Assembly: GCF_001659605.2 (NCBI RefSeq)
Contig: NC_035173.2
Span: forward strand, 16,904,618 to 16,968,617
DNA from: Manihot esculenta
Lineage: Eukaryota > Streptophyta > Magnoliopsida > Malpighiales > Euphorbiaceae
Length of the DNA stretch: 64,000 nt
Direction of reading: 5' to 3'
Below, one piece after another: positions 20,668 through 31,304 of the stretch; position 1 is the first letter of the stretch; the number at the start of each line of letters is the position of its first letter. A program made the position numbers and the translations under genes. The notes under the pieces are model-generated. The model was not told the origin of the DNA. It was given only the letters and a program-made list of their open reading frames with translations, and did no database searches.

Positions 20668-22639
20668 TTATCTACTTGATTCTCCACCCATACAAGTTTT
20701 CTTATTATGCCCCACCCTGCCACATATAGAATAATGGACTCTAAACGTTTCTTTTATTTTGTTTGACCTCCGGTTCATCTCATTACGTATCCTAAAAGAT
20801 CTAGGCTGTCCCTTCTTCCTTATTCTAGAAATGTCAGGCACAAGAGGAAATCTATCTGCTACATGCCAATAGTCAGGATGTCCAAGAGGATGGAATGTGT
20901 ACGCGTAACATTGGATGGTACGATCCAATTTATAATAGTCAGATACAAATTGTTCGTAGTCAATTGAATGTGACATGCATGCAGCAATAGTATGTGAACA
21001 CGGTATCATTATCTCCTGAAATTTGCCACATGTGCATGTTTGATCCATGAGTTTCACTACTTGCTTTTGCCTACCATTTGCAGTAATTATTTCGCAAACC
21101 ATTGTCTGACTGTTGAACCGTCTAAATCTATGTCCATTCGCTTTAATTGCGTTAGCACGCAGTGTTTCACTGCAAGACTGACCGAAAACTTATCCCTTAT
21201 TTTGTTGATCAAAAAATATTGTCCTCCGCGTATCAAAATAATGGATACATTGGAAAAATATTTTTTCAACCATTGCTATTATAGGCAATGCCCGAAATTC
21301 TTTCATCATGCCATTTAGGAATTCAACCATATTTGTTGTCATCACGCCATACCTTTGTCTACCATCGTGTGATCTCGTCCATTTCTCTAGATTTATCTTC
21401 ACTGCACAATCATATGATTCAGGGTGCACCTCCCGAATATTATTCATTGTCTTGTAAAACTTTCTCTTCTGGTTTTCATTTGCTGATATAAATGACAAGT
21501 TCATCAAAGTAAAATTAGCATTAGACAAAAGTGACATTAAATTAAAAAAATAACGTAAACTTCATATTAAAACATGATGAATACCTGCCTGCGCAACGCT
21601 TCCTTTATTGTTGCATTTTTTAATGTCTTGTTGTAATTACTCAAAACGTGTCGGATGCAGTAATAATGATGACCAGTTGGAGATTGTCACCAATCTTTCT
21701 GCATCGCCTTAAGAATTCCAGCATGACGATCTGAAATTACACACAAGTCTTCTCGATTGGTCACAAAGATCCTTAAGCAATCCATAAACCACGACCAATT
21801 GTCACCGTCCTCCTTATCAACAATGACAAAAGCTAATGGAAACAATTGATTATTTCCATCGAGTGCGGTTGCATACAGTATACAACCAGTGTATTTTCTA
21901 TATAAGAATGTCTCATCGATTGATATTACAAGTCGGCAATGTTTAAATCCCTCAATCAATTGCTTAAAAGCCCAAAACATACGGTCAAGTACACGACACA
22001 TAAGATTTAATCGCTTATTTATCCAATGTAGATTATCTTCAATCATGTATATTGTTTCTGGGTTAAAATGATGAAGAGCAGTCATAAATCTACGCAAACA
22101 ACTATATGATTCATCCCAACCCCCCATAAAACCTTTCAATTGCCTTCTACTTTGCTTTCCATGTTTTTTGATAAGACGGCTCGTACCCAAATTTATCCCT
22201 CACTTCGGCTTGTAAGGCAGCAATTTTTATATTAGGCTGCTGTTCAATTAATGTAAAGATGAATGGGCAAATGAAATTTTCATCCAATTGGCTATGGTTT
22301 TTCATCAACTGAGGATTTGTACATGTGTGCACCCCATTATATCTCGTAATTCTTCATATATCCTCTCCTTCTTTCTTGGATGCTCAAAGCCTTCATGCAC
22401 ACCCACTGTCTTTGTCTTTACACTTTATAGAATAAGTCTTCTCCCTTGTTTCATGGTAACAAAATTGATGATGATGTCTTAGGTGATATTCTTTTCAACC
22501 GCAGCCACTGCATCTCTCGAAGAAAATATCATCCCAACTGAAAACTTTTTAGATGAATCCCAAAAAGAACGATCGAGACTCATTCTCACTATCCTCATGA
22601 CCATTATCATCATCGTCATTCTTAGTAGACATCCATGAA

Positions 22640-22693
<54 letters not shown>

Positions 22694-23160
22694 ACATCGT
22701 CATCCTCATCCTCATTCTCTACTCTATCAGATAAATTATTTGATGGCCCTCCAAGACTATCAGTAAATCATAATCATCCACTAAATTTTGCTCTTCACAT
22801 TGTTCAACATTTGATTCCATAACAGTTTCAAATGGACCTATATCAGCATCCTCATTTGTCGTATCAACACAATAAAGTATCTTAACATATATTTCTATAC
22901 CAGGTAGACCACCAATTTGATATAAGTAATTAAACATACTAGATACATCATTCACCCCATATCTCCATACATTCAAATTTTAAAGATCCATTCACAATTG
23001 TAGACTTTCTAAAACTAATTGTCTCTATATATTCATTATTCTCGGATAATTTAATTGCACGAGCAATTTTTCCGACCAATTGATTAAAACTTATCCGTTT
23101 ACCCATTGGAATAATTTTTGGAAAACCTCCATTATAATCGTATCCATAGAACTATTTATA
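20668..23160 (-). pseudogene. MULE transposase, broken
   Basis: Minus-strand coding remains in family order. A PB1-like N-terminus (GGFPKIIPMGKRISFNQLVG near 23090-23140) is followed by an acidic linker with a long Asp run (GATGAC repeats, 22634-22700). Next come the transposase DNA-binding region (about 22150-22330), the MULE DDE core (ISIDETFLYRKYTG, LCVISDRHAGILKAMQ, 21690-22190), a C-terminal core part (21190-21537) and a SWIM zinc finger (CTCGKFQ..CSHTIAA, near 21010). The end is a zinc-knuckle-like ICGRVGHNKKTC. Defects include a frameshift near 22977, others between 22330 and 22620, one near 22150, a TGG to TGA stop at about 21685, an in-frame TAA near 21190, and loss of the first knuckle Cys (Tyr instead). 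A probable intron with GTATTC donor and TATATCAG acceptor lies at about 21490-21584. Not functional as read. Confidence 0.8.
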
Positions 23161-23945
23161 ATATTTACATCCCAATGAATATTAGCATATGCAGAAAACT
23201 GACATTTTTCTGATAAAAAATAAAAAAGAACAGGTAAATTCAATATTTCTATAATTGATAAAAAAACTTTTTTATTTTTTAAAATTACAATAAATTAAAA
23301 TTAGACACAATAAATATAATATATTTATTTAAAAAAATTGTGATTTTTTATGTATTTACCTTTTAAATATGAATCATTGTATCAAGTTTTCACTGATATG
23401 ACCAATGAAATCAAATTTTCCAATTCCTGCAAAAAAAAAATTTATATTAAGAATTTATTATTTTTACAAAATTTACTATAAAAATAAAAAATAATTTAAA
23501 TTTAGAATTAAAAAAATTTAAAACTTACCGGTATTTTTTTTATAGTCGAGTCAAAACAAGTAGATATGATAATTTTATGAAATTTGTAGAAAAAAAGAAC
23601 TGAGTTGTATCGAAAATTACATAAAAAATATGCAAGATCATAGAAGTAGAGAGCAAATAAGAGATGAGATGGAGCAAAAAATAAGTCTGATAAAGATGGG
23701 AGGTTGATTGTAATTGAATAAGGAGATAACAATTTATAGAGACCGGGGGGAGTGGGACGTGTAGCTCGGCATTAAAACTAGTGAATTAGCCATTGGTGTT
23801 AATTGCGGAACGTTGGACAAGTTGGGCACACAAACATGTCCACTGCACACAATGTCATAGTCTTTGCACCCCTATGACATCTCTGCACATAGGCGTGTTC
23901 GGCACCCAAGATGCCGAACATGCCACGCATCAGCCACGAAAGAGC

Positions 23946-24110
23946 ACATTCTTTTGACATACAAAATTTAAAAATATTTTTGAATTTTGCGTGATTTAAT
24001 AATTATTTTTATTCATACATCGCACATCCTTTTAACACATAAAATTTAAAAATATTTTTAAACTCTATGATCATTTGATAATTATTTTTATTATGATACA
24101 TGAATAAAAA
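23946..24110 (-). repeat. MULE right terminal repeat, tandemly duplicated
   Basis: Two adjacent copies of about 75 bases (23946-24018 and 24019-24095). Both contain ACAAAATTTAAAAATATTTT or close variants, then TTTGATAATTATTTTTATT. Each is the inverse of the single left copy near 16960-17034. Confidence 0.65.
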
Positions 24111-24324
24111 AAAAACTCAATAATCCATTATTGGATTTCAAAAAATCACAATTATCCAAATTGCTACTACTTTACAACATCAACCCTCCAATCCAAGAAT
24201 TGTTTCTTAATACTCGCTAAAAACTAATCTACACATCAGAAAATGAAATTTTCACCCTATGTTTGATTGCTGAGAAAGTGTTTTCTCGCTCTGTCTATCA
24301 ATTTTCTCAGCATCCAATCAGCGT

Positions 24325-25119
24325 CTATGCTGAATTCATATTTGCCTGTCCTTCTAGAACTCGCAGCAAATGACACGGCAAAATTACTGTGTGCCCTTTC
24401 ATTGCTGAGGTCACCATGAAACCCTCGCCGATTCGCTTTCCGATAACCACGCTTCCCATCCTTCTTCTTTGGCCTCGACTCCGGGTTTCATATCCCCTCA
24501 ATACAACCTCCGCCGTTGGAGAACTCGCTGGAGAATTCCGAGACCAAGAAGCTACTGGAGACATGAGCGGTGGATCACACCGACGATCAATATGCTCCTC
24601 CTGGAAATTAGACTCAACCCCGGCAACAAGAATCCCCTCGAGACCATGCACCGCAATGTCCGTCCCAATAAAAATATCCGGAACCGAGACCCGAACTCCA
24701 TCCAACGTCAGAGACTCTGAAACGGTACCCTTATCAGTAAAAATAGACTTGTTGATGGAGATACGGTTAGGAGGGACGAGAGTGTCAAGGTAAGGACTGC
24801 CCCGGATACTTCGCAGGTCGGACATGGAGAGGCGTAAAGGGGACATATGGCGGAGGAGGGAGCGGATGTAAAGAGGGGCGGTGGAGGAGAGGTCAAGAGA
24901 GTATATGAGAGGGTCCGGAGGGGAGAAGAGGGTAAATTTGAAATTTAAAGAGAGGAGGAGGAGGCGGAGATCCGATGTGGTGATGGCGTTGGGGAAGAGG
25001 GTGTAGCCACGAGATCGGAGGGCGAACAAGGCGGAGTCGAGCTGTTGGCTCGTGAGACTGGCCGTGGCGGTTTTGGAGCCGAGAATAAACAGAGTAAAGA
25101 AAAGCAGGAGATTATCCAT
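24325..25119 (-). CDS. Fasciclin (FAS1) domain protein, secreted
   Basis: Single uninterrupted exon of 264 codons, minus strand, ATG at 25119. Residues 1-20 are a signal peptide (LLLFFTLFILGSKTATA). Residues about 22-170 form one FAS1 domain: LFALRSRGYTLFPNAI (helix H1 region), FTLFSPPDPLIYSL (the FTVFAP.D motif), YIRSLLRHMSP, YLDTLVPPNRI and VHGLEGILV (the YH-like C-terminal motif). FAS1 proteins are extracellular or cell-wall adhesion proteins; plant single-domain members of this kind are grouped with fasciclin-like arabinogalactan proteins. There is little Pro/Ala glycomodule sequence and no hydrophobic C-terminal GPI signal, so it is probably a soluble FLA19-21-like form. The C-terminal 90 residues are basic and less conserved. 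The upstream neighbour in the same orientation is the dehydrogenase gene, about 1 kb away. Confidence 0.85.
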   Translation of the reverse strand: MDNLLLFFTLFILGSKTATASLTSQQLDSALFALRSRGYTLFPNAITTSDLRLLLLSLNFKFTLFSPPDPLIYSLDLSSTAPLYIRSLLRHMSPLRLSMSDLRSIRGSPYLDTLVPPNRISINKSIFTDKGTVSESLTLDGVRVSVPDIFIGTDIAVHGLEGILVAGVESNFQEEHIDRRCDPPLMSPVASWSRNSPASSPTAEVVLRGYETRSRGQRRRMGSVVIGKRIGEGFMVTSAMKGHTVILPCHLLRVLEGQANMNSA

Positions 25120-25945
25120 TGTTGCAGGGAGAGAAGGTTGAGTCGGTTGGCGTTGGCGGGCTTTGGTTTTGAGTTCTTGATGGTGATAGAGTTCTTATTC
25201 CATGTATCGCGGAAGTTGTAGAACTTTTTCTTTCAATGGGATGGTAGCCGTTGGATGACAAATATAGTGTGTTGAGATGGAGCCTGACTTGTTTCAATTC
25301 AACTTTAGGCCCATTTTCAGTGGAATTTTCTTGTATACAATACAAGCGGCAATATTACGTGAGCAATGTTGTTTAATTGACAATAAATTTAATAATTTAG
25401 ACTCTTTCAGCATAAAATAATTTATATTTAAAAAATATTTTTTAATAAGATAATTTATTTTATATTATTTAATTTTAATTTAAAAAATAAAATTTATTAA
25501 TAAATTTATATATGAAATTTTTAATAAAAATATTAAAATATAAAAAAAATAAATTTTTAAATAAATTATTTTTTATTAATTAAATTTATTTTTTAAAATA
25601 AATTATTTTTTATTAATAAATAATTTTTATTGACTAAAATTTTTAAATATTTTAAACTCAAAAAATATAAAAAAAATATTTTTTTCAAAAATAAAGAGAA
25701 CCAAAAAATATAAAAAATATTTTTCTAAGAAAATAAACGGAACTTTAATAAAAATTAATTTTAATTAACAAAAATTATTAACAGCCAATCTTCTTGAATA
25801 TCTAGGAAATTTAATAATCTTCCTTGAATATCATGGCCAATCTTCTTGAATCTAATAAAAAAAATCCAAGAATAAGAGAAACAAAGAGAGGAAGAGGCTT
25901 GGAAAAGGAAAAAAAAACAAAAAACAAAAGAGGAAGAGGCTGTTA
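25120..25945. other. AT-rich spacer between two minus-strand genes
   Basis: The first 250 bases are the 5' region of the fasciclin gene. The rest is AT-rich with TTTAATAAA-type repeats. No gene seen. Confidence 0.5.
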
Positions 25946-25951
25946 TTTATT
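25946..25951 (-). terminator. Poly(A) signal candidate of the dehydrogenase gene
   Basis: Minus-strand AATAAA about 180 bases beyond the stop codon at 26129, a plausible plant 3' UTR length. Confidence 0.45.
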
Positions 25952-26128
25952 ACAATACACCAATTTACAAAAGCTCCTCTTCTCTTCATACAGATAATTT
26001 ACAGAGATTACAGCTACCCCTAAGAACTATCTAATAAACCTAACAATTCACACATATCAGAGGGAAGAAAGAGTAGGAACAGTACAGTATAACTTGGCCC
26101 AAAACAAAAGATTTAGAAACAGATAAGT

Positions 26129-28980
26129 TCATGGCTGAGATGAGGAGCTTTCCATATCTATCACAAATCGGTACTTGACATCAGATTTGGCAAGCCTATC
26201 CATGGCTTTGTTGATTTCATCAATTCTGATCACTTCAACATCTGCAGTTATGTTGTGCTTTGCACAAAACTCCAGCATCTCCTCAGTCTCTTTTACCGAT
26301 CCTATGTTGCTTCCTCCGACGAGCCTCCGCCCTGACATAGTTTTATTCGTTTACATATGCATTTGAAAAAGGGTATCACAAGCTCGATCTCATATGAAAT
26401 TAAATATTTTCTTTTACTTGTTATAACCCTAGTTACTGGTTCTATGCCATTTAGTTTCAGGATCAGTAACAATCAACTTACGCAAAACCAGAGGAAAAAC
26501 AGGCAGCTCCAGGGGCCTATTAGGTAAGCCTAATGTGATAAGCTTTCCATTTGCCTTGAGCAGACTAAGAAGCGGTGCCAGGGGATGAACTGCAGACACT
26601 GTATCAATGATGTAATCCATAGTTCCAGTAGCTCCCTGCACACTGGCAACATAAATCAACGGCATCTCCCACAAATGTTATAATTTGTAGTTCATTTCTC
26701 ATTCTAACATTTTGTAGAACATGTTAGATTGTTAAGCAAGCATTAGAAGCAATTTCTATATTCATTTGTAGTTTCAAATTTTGTATATAATTGATAAGCC
26801 GGTTGACAAATACCTTCATTTTTTCCGAGTCGCTGCTAACGATGAACGCATCAGCGCCAAGTTTACTAATTGCTTCACTCTCCTTACCTGGTGAGGAACT
26901 AATGACAGTAACTCTCAACCCAAAGGCCTTAGCAATCTTCACGGCGAGATGTCCAAGCCCACCGAGCCCTGCTACTCCCAAATGTTTTCCTGGTTCAGTC
27001 ATTCCATAATATTTCATTGGACTGTACACTGTGATCCCAGCACATAACAATGGTGCACCAGCATCAGAAGGTAAGCCATCAGGAAAGTGAAACACAAAGT
27101 GTTGGTTGGCAACAATGGAATCCGCATAACCACCACTAGTGATCGTCCCATCAATGTCAATGGAGTTGTAAGTAAATATAATTCTAGGGCAGTAATTTTC
27201 CAGACCCTGGTTGCAGTACTCGCATGACATGCAGGAGCCTGCCATAACCCCAACACTGACCCTATCACCCACTTTAAATTTCTTCACATTGTTCCCAACT
27301 TTTGTCACAGTGCCGACAATTTCATGCCTGTAAGAAGCGAAAGACCAAAGGGTATTAACCCAAACGTGAATATCAAAGAAAACATTTAGTTACAGAGCGA
27401 ATATCAATGGACAAAATAAATAAGAAAAAAATTGCAATCCCGTTAGGTAAATCAAATGTTAAATATCTGGGAAAAGCATATAAAAGAGGAAATCATACCC
27501 TGGAACAAGAGGGTAACGGGTAATACCCCAATCGTTCCTGCAAAATTTCAAGTCGGAGTGACACACACCACAGTACATGATTTTTACACTCACATCTTCA
27601 ACACCATTTTCCCTGCCAAAGTTCAAAACTCAGTTATAGTAATTGATAATAATAATATAATAACATGAGAGATTTGCAAGAACGTCCTGCTATTACTACT
27701 ATTTATTTACCCATATGTTTTTTATTTTGTTAGATACTTTATGCGTCCCATTCACTTTTAATTATTTCAATATATATATTTTGTTAGTCAAATTTTAAAT
27801 AAATAGTAATTTATCTTCCATTATTTCATGAAAAATATTTTGCATTTCATGATATTTGCCACATCCTAGAATTAGAGAAAATTAAGAAAATGACCTAAGT
27901 CGTTTCGAGGAGTCGTTTTTCATATTTTGATAATTTTATTAAAATTAAAATATAAATTTATTAATGGATTTTATTTTTTCAATAATGAAAAATGAGTTAT
28001 TTTGTGTAAAAATATTTTAAATGAAAAATATTTTCTGCATGCAAATCAAACTTAGTTCTTGAAACTAATCACTCTTAACACTTTCAATATTTTGAAAAAT
28101 CCATTAAAACATTTTTTCCAAACTATTTTAGTCTTTTTCTTAAATACTAATGCCTAAACTAAGATACGAATCAAGATATATGGAATTATTAATAACAATA
28201 ACAACAGTTTTCTTAAAGAAATAAATTTAATTAAATCTTTATACTATATTTTCATTTAAAGGTTTAAAAAGTCAAATAAACTCAAATAAAAGTGTTAATA
28301 AAATCAAATAAATCACTTTAAATAAAAGTTAAATAAATTAATTTAATTTTTATTGGCCAATTAAATTATATACTTTATATAAGTCTCAATTTAATATAAT
28401 ATTTTTAAAAAATAAAATATTATTTTTTAAAATTTGAAATATAAAAATTTAGAATTTTAATTGATATAAATTTTTAAAAAAAATATATATAAGAAATGAT
28501 AAATAATTTTTATTATAAAAATATTTATTATTAAAAAAATATTATATTGAATTAAGATTTATTTGATCTTTAAAAAGAATAAAGGAAGTTAATTGACAAA
28601 AAAATTGAATAAAAGTATACGGATTTATTTAAATTTATTTATTTATTTAATCCACCCTAATAATAAAATATAAACAAAAACACAATAAACTAAAATAAAT
28701 AGGACTATAAGAGAGAGACTTTAAAAAATAAAATAAAAGCCTCAAAGCATATTCTGATAACTAACCAAATCTAAAGGGAAGAGATGAAACCCATTCCTTT
28801 TCTTTTCGATTCCATCAGAAGAAGGAAAATGCGAAGAAAACGAAACACTTACAAGAAGAAGAGAAAGAAAAATAGATACCTTCGAGAGAAATGGATGGGA
28901 GAGAGGATTCCAGACGAATCTCTGGCAGCCCAACCGAAAGCCTTTTGTTGTGGGATTTGTGATTCTAGTGATTTTGCCAT
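26129..28980 (-). CDS. CAD/mannitol-dehydrogenase-type zinc alcohol dehydrogenase
   Basis: Five exons with GT-AG introns: 28880-28980, 27499-27612, 26814-27327, 26482-26635 and 26129-26331. Joined, they give 361 residues, the family's usual length, with no stop. This is an NADP(H)-dependent medium-chain dehydrogenase that interconverts hydroxycinnamyl or related alcohols and aldehydes in the cytosol. Visible motifs: [15 protein letters not shown] at the N-terminus; catalytic zinc ligands in GVCHSD (Cys51) and GHE (His73, Glu74); the structural zinc loop with four Cys ([15 protein letters not shown]); the Rossmann [17 protein letters not shown]; and the C-terminal RLVGGSNIG and KYRFVIDM. The opening and FHFSRR-type segment are closer to the ELI3/mannitol dehydrogenase branch than to lignin-specific CAD, so the substrate is uncertain. 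The first intron (1267 bases) is long and AT-rich. Confidence 0.92.
27613..28879 (-). other. Intron 1 of the dehydrogenase gene
   Basis: Begins GTATCT after the CGAAG exon end and closes with TTTGGCAG. AT-rich throughout; no nested element recognised. Confidence 0.8.
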
Positions 28981-29047
28981 TTTCCCTGTTTCTCTGCACT
29001 CGATATCTCTGCAATTGAAATGGATGATAGCAAGATAGACTCTAGAG

Positions 29048-29055
29048 TATTTATA
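29048..29055 (-). promoter_or_regulatory. TATA box of the dehydrogenase gene
   Basis: Minus-strand TATAAATA about 70 bases upstream of the ATG at 28980. Confidence 0.6.
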
Positions 29056-29560
29056 GCAAGGGATAAGCTATCTTCTACACCGTTCATGCCTATGATTCAC
29101 CTAGTCGTTCGTCACCTTTTTATTGGGTGCATGTATTGCATCATAATTAATTATTTAATATTTATTTTTTTAACTGAATAAATAATATAAATATATAAAA
29201 TTAAAAACTTAAATAATATATAACTAAAATTACCGATTAATATTTTAAAGGCAACTGCAAATTTTTCCATGTGGTTAGAGGTGATAATAAAGAGATTGAT
29301 TTTCTAATAGTAAAAACGGTGATGACAGGAGAAGAAAAATTATAGATGATATCCATGTATAAATTTTTGACACAGGATGATCTGTCGACTGATAAATGGT
29401 CGGCTAAATAGGTAATATAAAAATTCTCCAAATATGCACTTATTAATGGTCAGTTGTACAGGAGATTCTCAATTCAACTATGGCTATGATATGTAACAGA
29501 AGATGAGAGCTGATAAATCATCAAAAAACTTCATGAAGGTAATTGAGGAGACCACGAATC
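29056..29560. other. Promoter-side intergenic DNA
   Basis: Probable 5' region of the dehydrogenase gene. AT-rich, no ORF of note. Confidence 0.4.
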
Positions 29561-30030
29561 CTTAAAAAAATTCATGAAGGAATTGTGGAGACCACGAAGG
29601 AGTTTGGACAATCGGCCGGAAAGCATTCAGACAAAGATACTATTGGCCAATGATAATGACAGACGCAAAAGAGCTTGTCCAAAGGTGTCATCGATGTCAA
29701 GCGCATGCAAGCACTCCTGAGATTTCAGGAAGTTATGAAGAAATGCAATTCAATTTGAATCAAGCCGAGTATTTACGAGAAAATGCTGCAATCAAAATGG
29801 CGATTCACAGAAGCAAAATGACCACAGTTTTCAACAGTAAGGTCAAGTCATATGCTTTTAATGTGGGGGACTCAGTCTTTAAAAGAAAAAATGCAACAAA
29901 TGTCGAGTTTGGTAAATTAGGCGAAAACTGAAAAAGATCATTCAAGGTCTCGAAGGTTATTCATCTAGGGTCTTATAAACTGACCAAACTAGATGGCCGA
30001 GTCATTCCTCACTCCTGGAATATTTGTACA
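29561..30030 (+). pseudogene. Ty3/gypsy integrase relic with internal deletion
   Basis: The plus-strand frame reads RQRYYWPMIMTDAKELVQRC and then HRCQAHA, the zinc-binding N-terminal region of a gypsy integrase. It then jumps directly to NQAEYLRENAAIKMAIHRSK and SYAFNVGDSVFKRK, the C-terminal GPY-like region, with KVIHLGSYKLTKLDGRVIPHSWN after one stop (TGA near 29930). The whole DDE catalytic core is missing between them. It belongs to a third gypsy lineage, unlike the copies on either side. Confidence 0.7.
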
Positions 30031-30129
30031 ATAACAATTAATAATGTATTTTTCATATGTTATTCAGTGACAAGGAACGAGGGGGTCGCCTTATTCAAAA
30101 AGGATTAAAGAGTATTCATTAAAGACTAT

Positions 30130-31135
30130 AAGGCGGGTTCCTTCATGCCATAATTTGGGTGTCGGTCACACTAATTAAGGCAGGCCACAAGGTAGGAATC
30201 CGTCAGGCCATCCGAGTGTTAGTCCTACAACACTAGGCATTTTATGCCAAGCCACAAGGTGGAAATCTGTCAAGCCATCCAAGTGTTAGTCCCACAATAA
30301 AAGGAATCTCATGCCAGGACACAAGGCAAAAATTCATCAAGCCATCCGGGTGTCAGTCCAGCATCACAAGACATCTCATGTCAGACCATAAGGCAGGAAT
30401 TCGTCAGACCATCCGGGTGCCAGTCCTGCATCACAAGGCACCTCATGCTAAGCCACATGGCGAAAATTCATCAGGCCATCCGAGTGTTAGTTCCTTATAA
30501 CAAGGCATTGCATTAGTCCCGCATAACAAGGTATCTCATGTCAGGCCACAAGGTAGGAATCCATCAGGCCATCCAGATGTTAGTCTCACATAACAAGATA
30601 TTTCATAGCCAAGGCACAAGGTGGGTTCTACCAGGCCGATCAACCGGGTGTTAGTCCCACTAAAAGGCCACAAGGCGGGAATCCATCAGGCCATTCGGGT
30701 GTTAGTCCCCCTTAATAAGGCATCTAATACTATGACACAAGGCAAGAATCCGTCAGGCCATTCGGATGTTAGTCTCACTAAAAGGTCACAGTCGGGAATC
30801 TATCAAGCTAGCCAGGTATTAGTCCTGCATAACAAGGTATCTCATGCCAAACCACAAATCGAGAATCTGTCAGGTCAATTGGGTGTTAGTCCCACATAAC
30901 AAGGCATCTCATACCAAGCCACAAAGTGGAAATTCGACAGGCCATCCGGGTGTTAGTTCTACATAACAAGGCATTTCATAGCCAGGCCACAAGGCAGGCT
31001 TCGTCAGGTCGACCAACCGAGTGTTAGTCCCATTTCACAATCTAAGGCATTTCATGCCTAGGCCACAAGGCGGGTATGAGCCAAGCCACGTGTCTAGGCA
31101 TTGGTCTCGTTTTACAAAAAGTCTCTAAGGAATTT
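30130..31135 (+). repeat. Tandem repeat, about 13 units of 60-70 bp
   Basis: Imperfect units with the pattern GCCACAAGGCGGGAATC, CGTCAGGCCATCCGGGTG, TTAGTCCCACATAACAAGG and CATCTCATGCCAAG. Some units are shortened or lack the middle part (for example near 30500 and 30780). It follows the integrase relic and is probably the 3' untranslated or LTR region of the same old element. Confidence 0.85.
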
Positions 31136-31304
31136 GTCACTATTATTACAATCACCCCCATAATCCAAAATGTTTGAAAAGGAAGAAGGCCCACTATAGG
31201 CGGACGAGAATTTTTTATGATCGGCGAAGGCGAAACGGACTGCTAAACGAGCAAGTGAAGTTCGCAAGGAGGAAAATGACCAGAAACTCACCAGGGCTAG
31301 TCAA

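Larger units (their letters stand above)
16850..24165 (-). mobile_element. Mutator-like element (MULE), about 7.3 kb, degenerate
   Basis: The two ends carry related inverted sequences. The left end, 16960-17034, and the reverse complement of the right end, 23946-24095, share the phrase around AATAATTATTAAA, an ACAAAATTT block and TGTCAAA.GAATGTG. The likely outer limits (about 16850 and 24165) come from weaker similarity and are approximate; no 9-base target duplication was established. The interior contains a minus-strand MULE transposase relic (20668-23160), subterminal hairpins and a nested hAT-like element (18347-19733). The fasciclin gene ends only about 160 bases beyond the right end. 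Confidence 0.75.

Noticed and set aside
27456..27668. Plus-strand ORF of 70 codons antisense to the dehydrogenase
   Set aside because: It is the reverse strand of exon 2 and its introns, whose coding sense is well supported.
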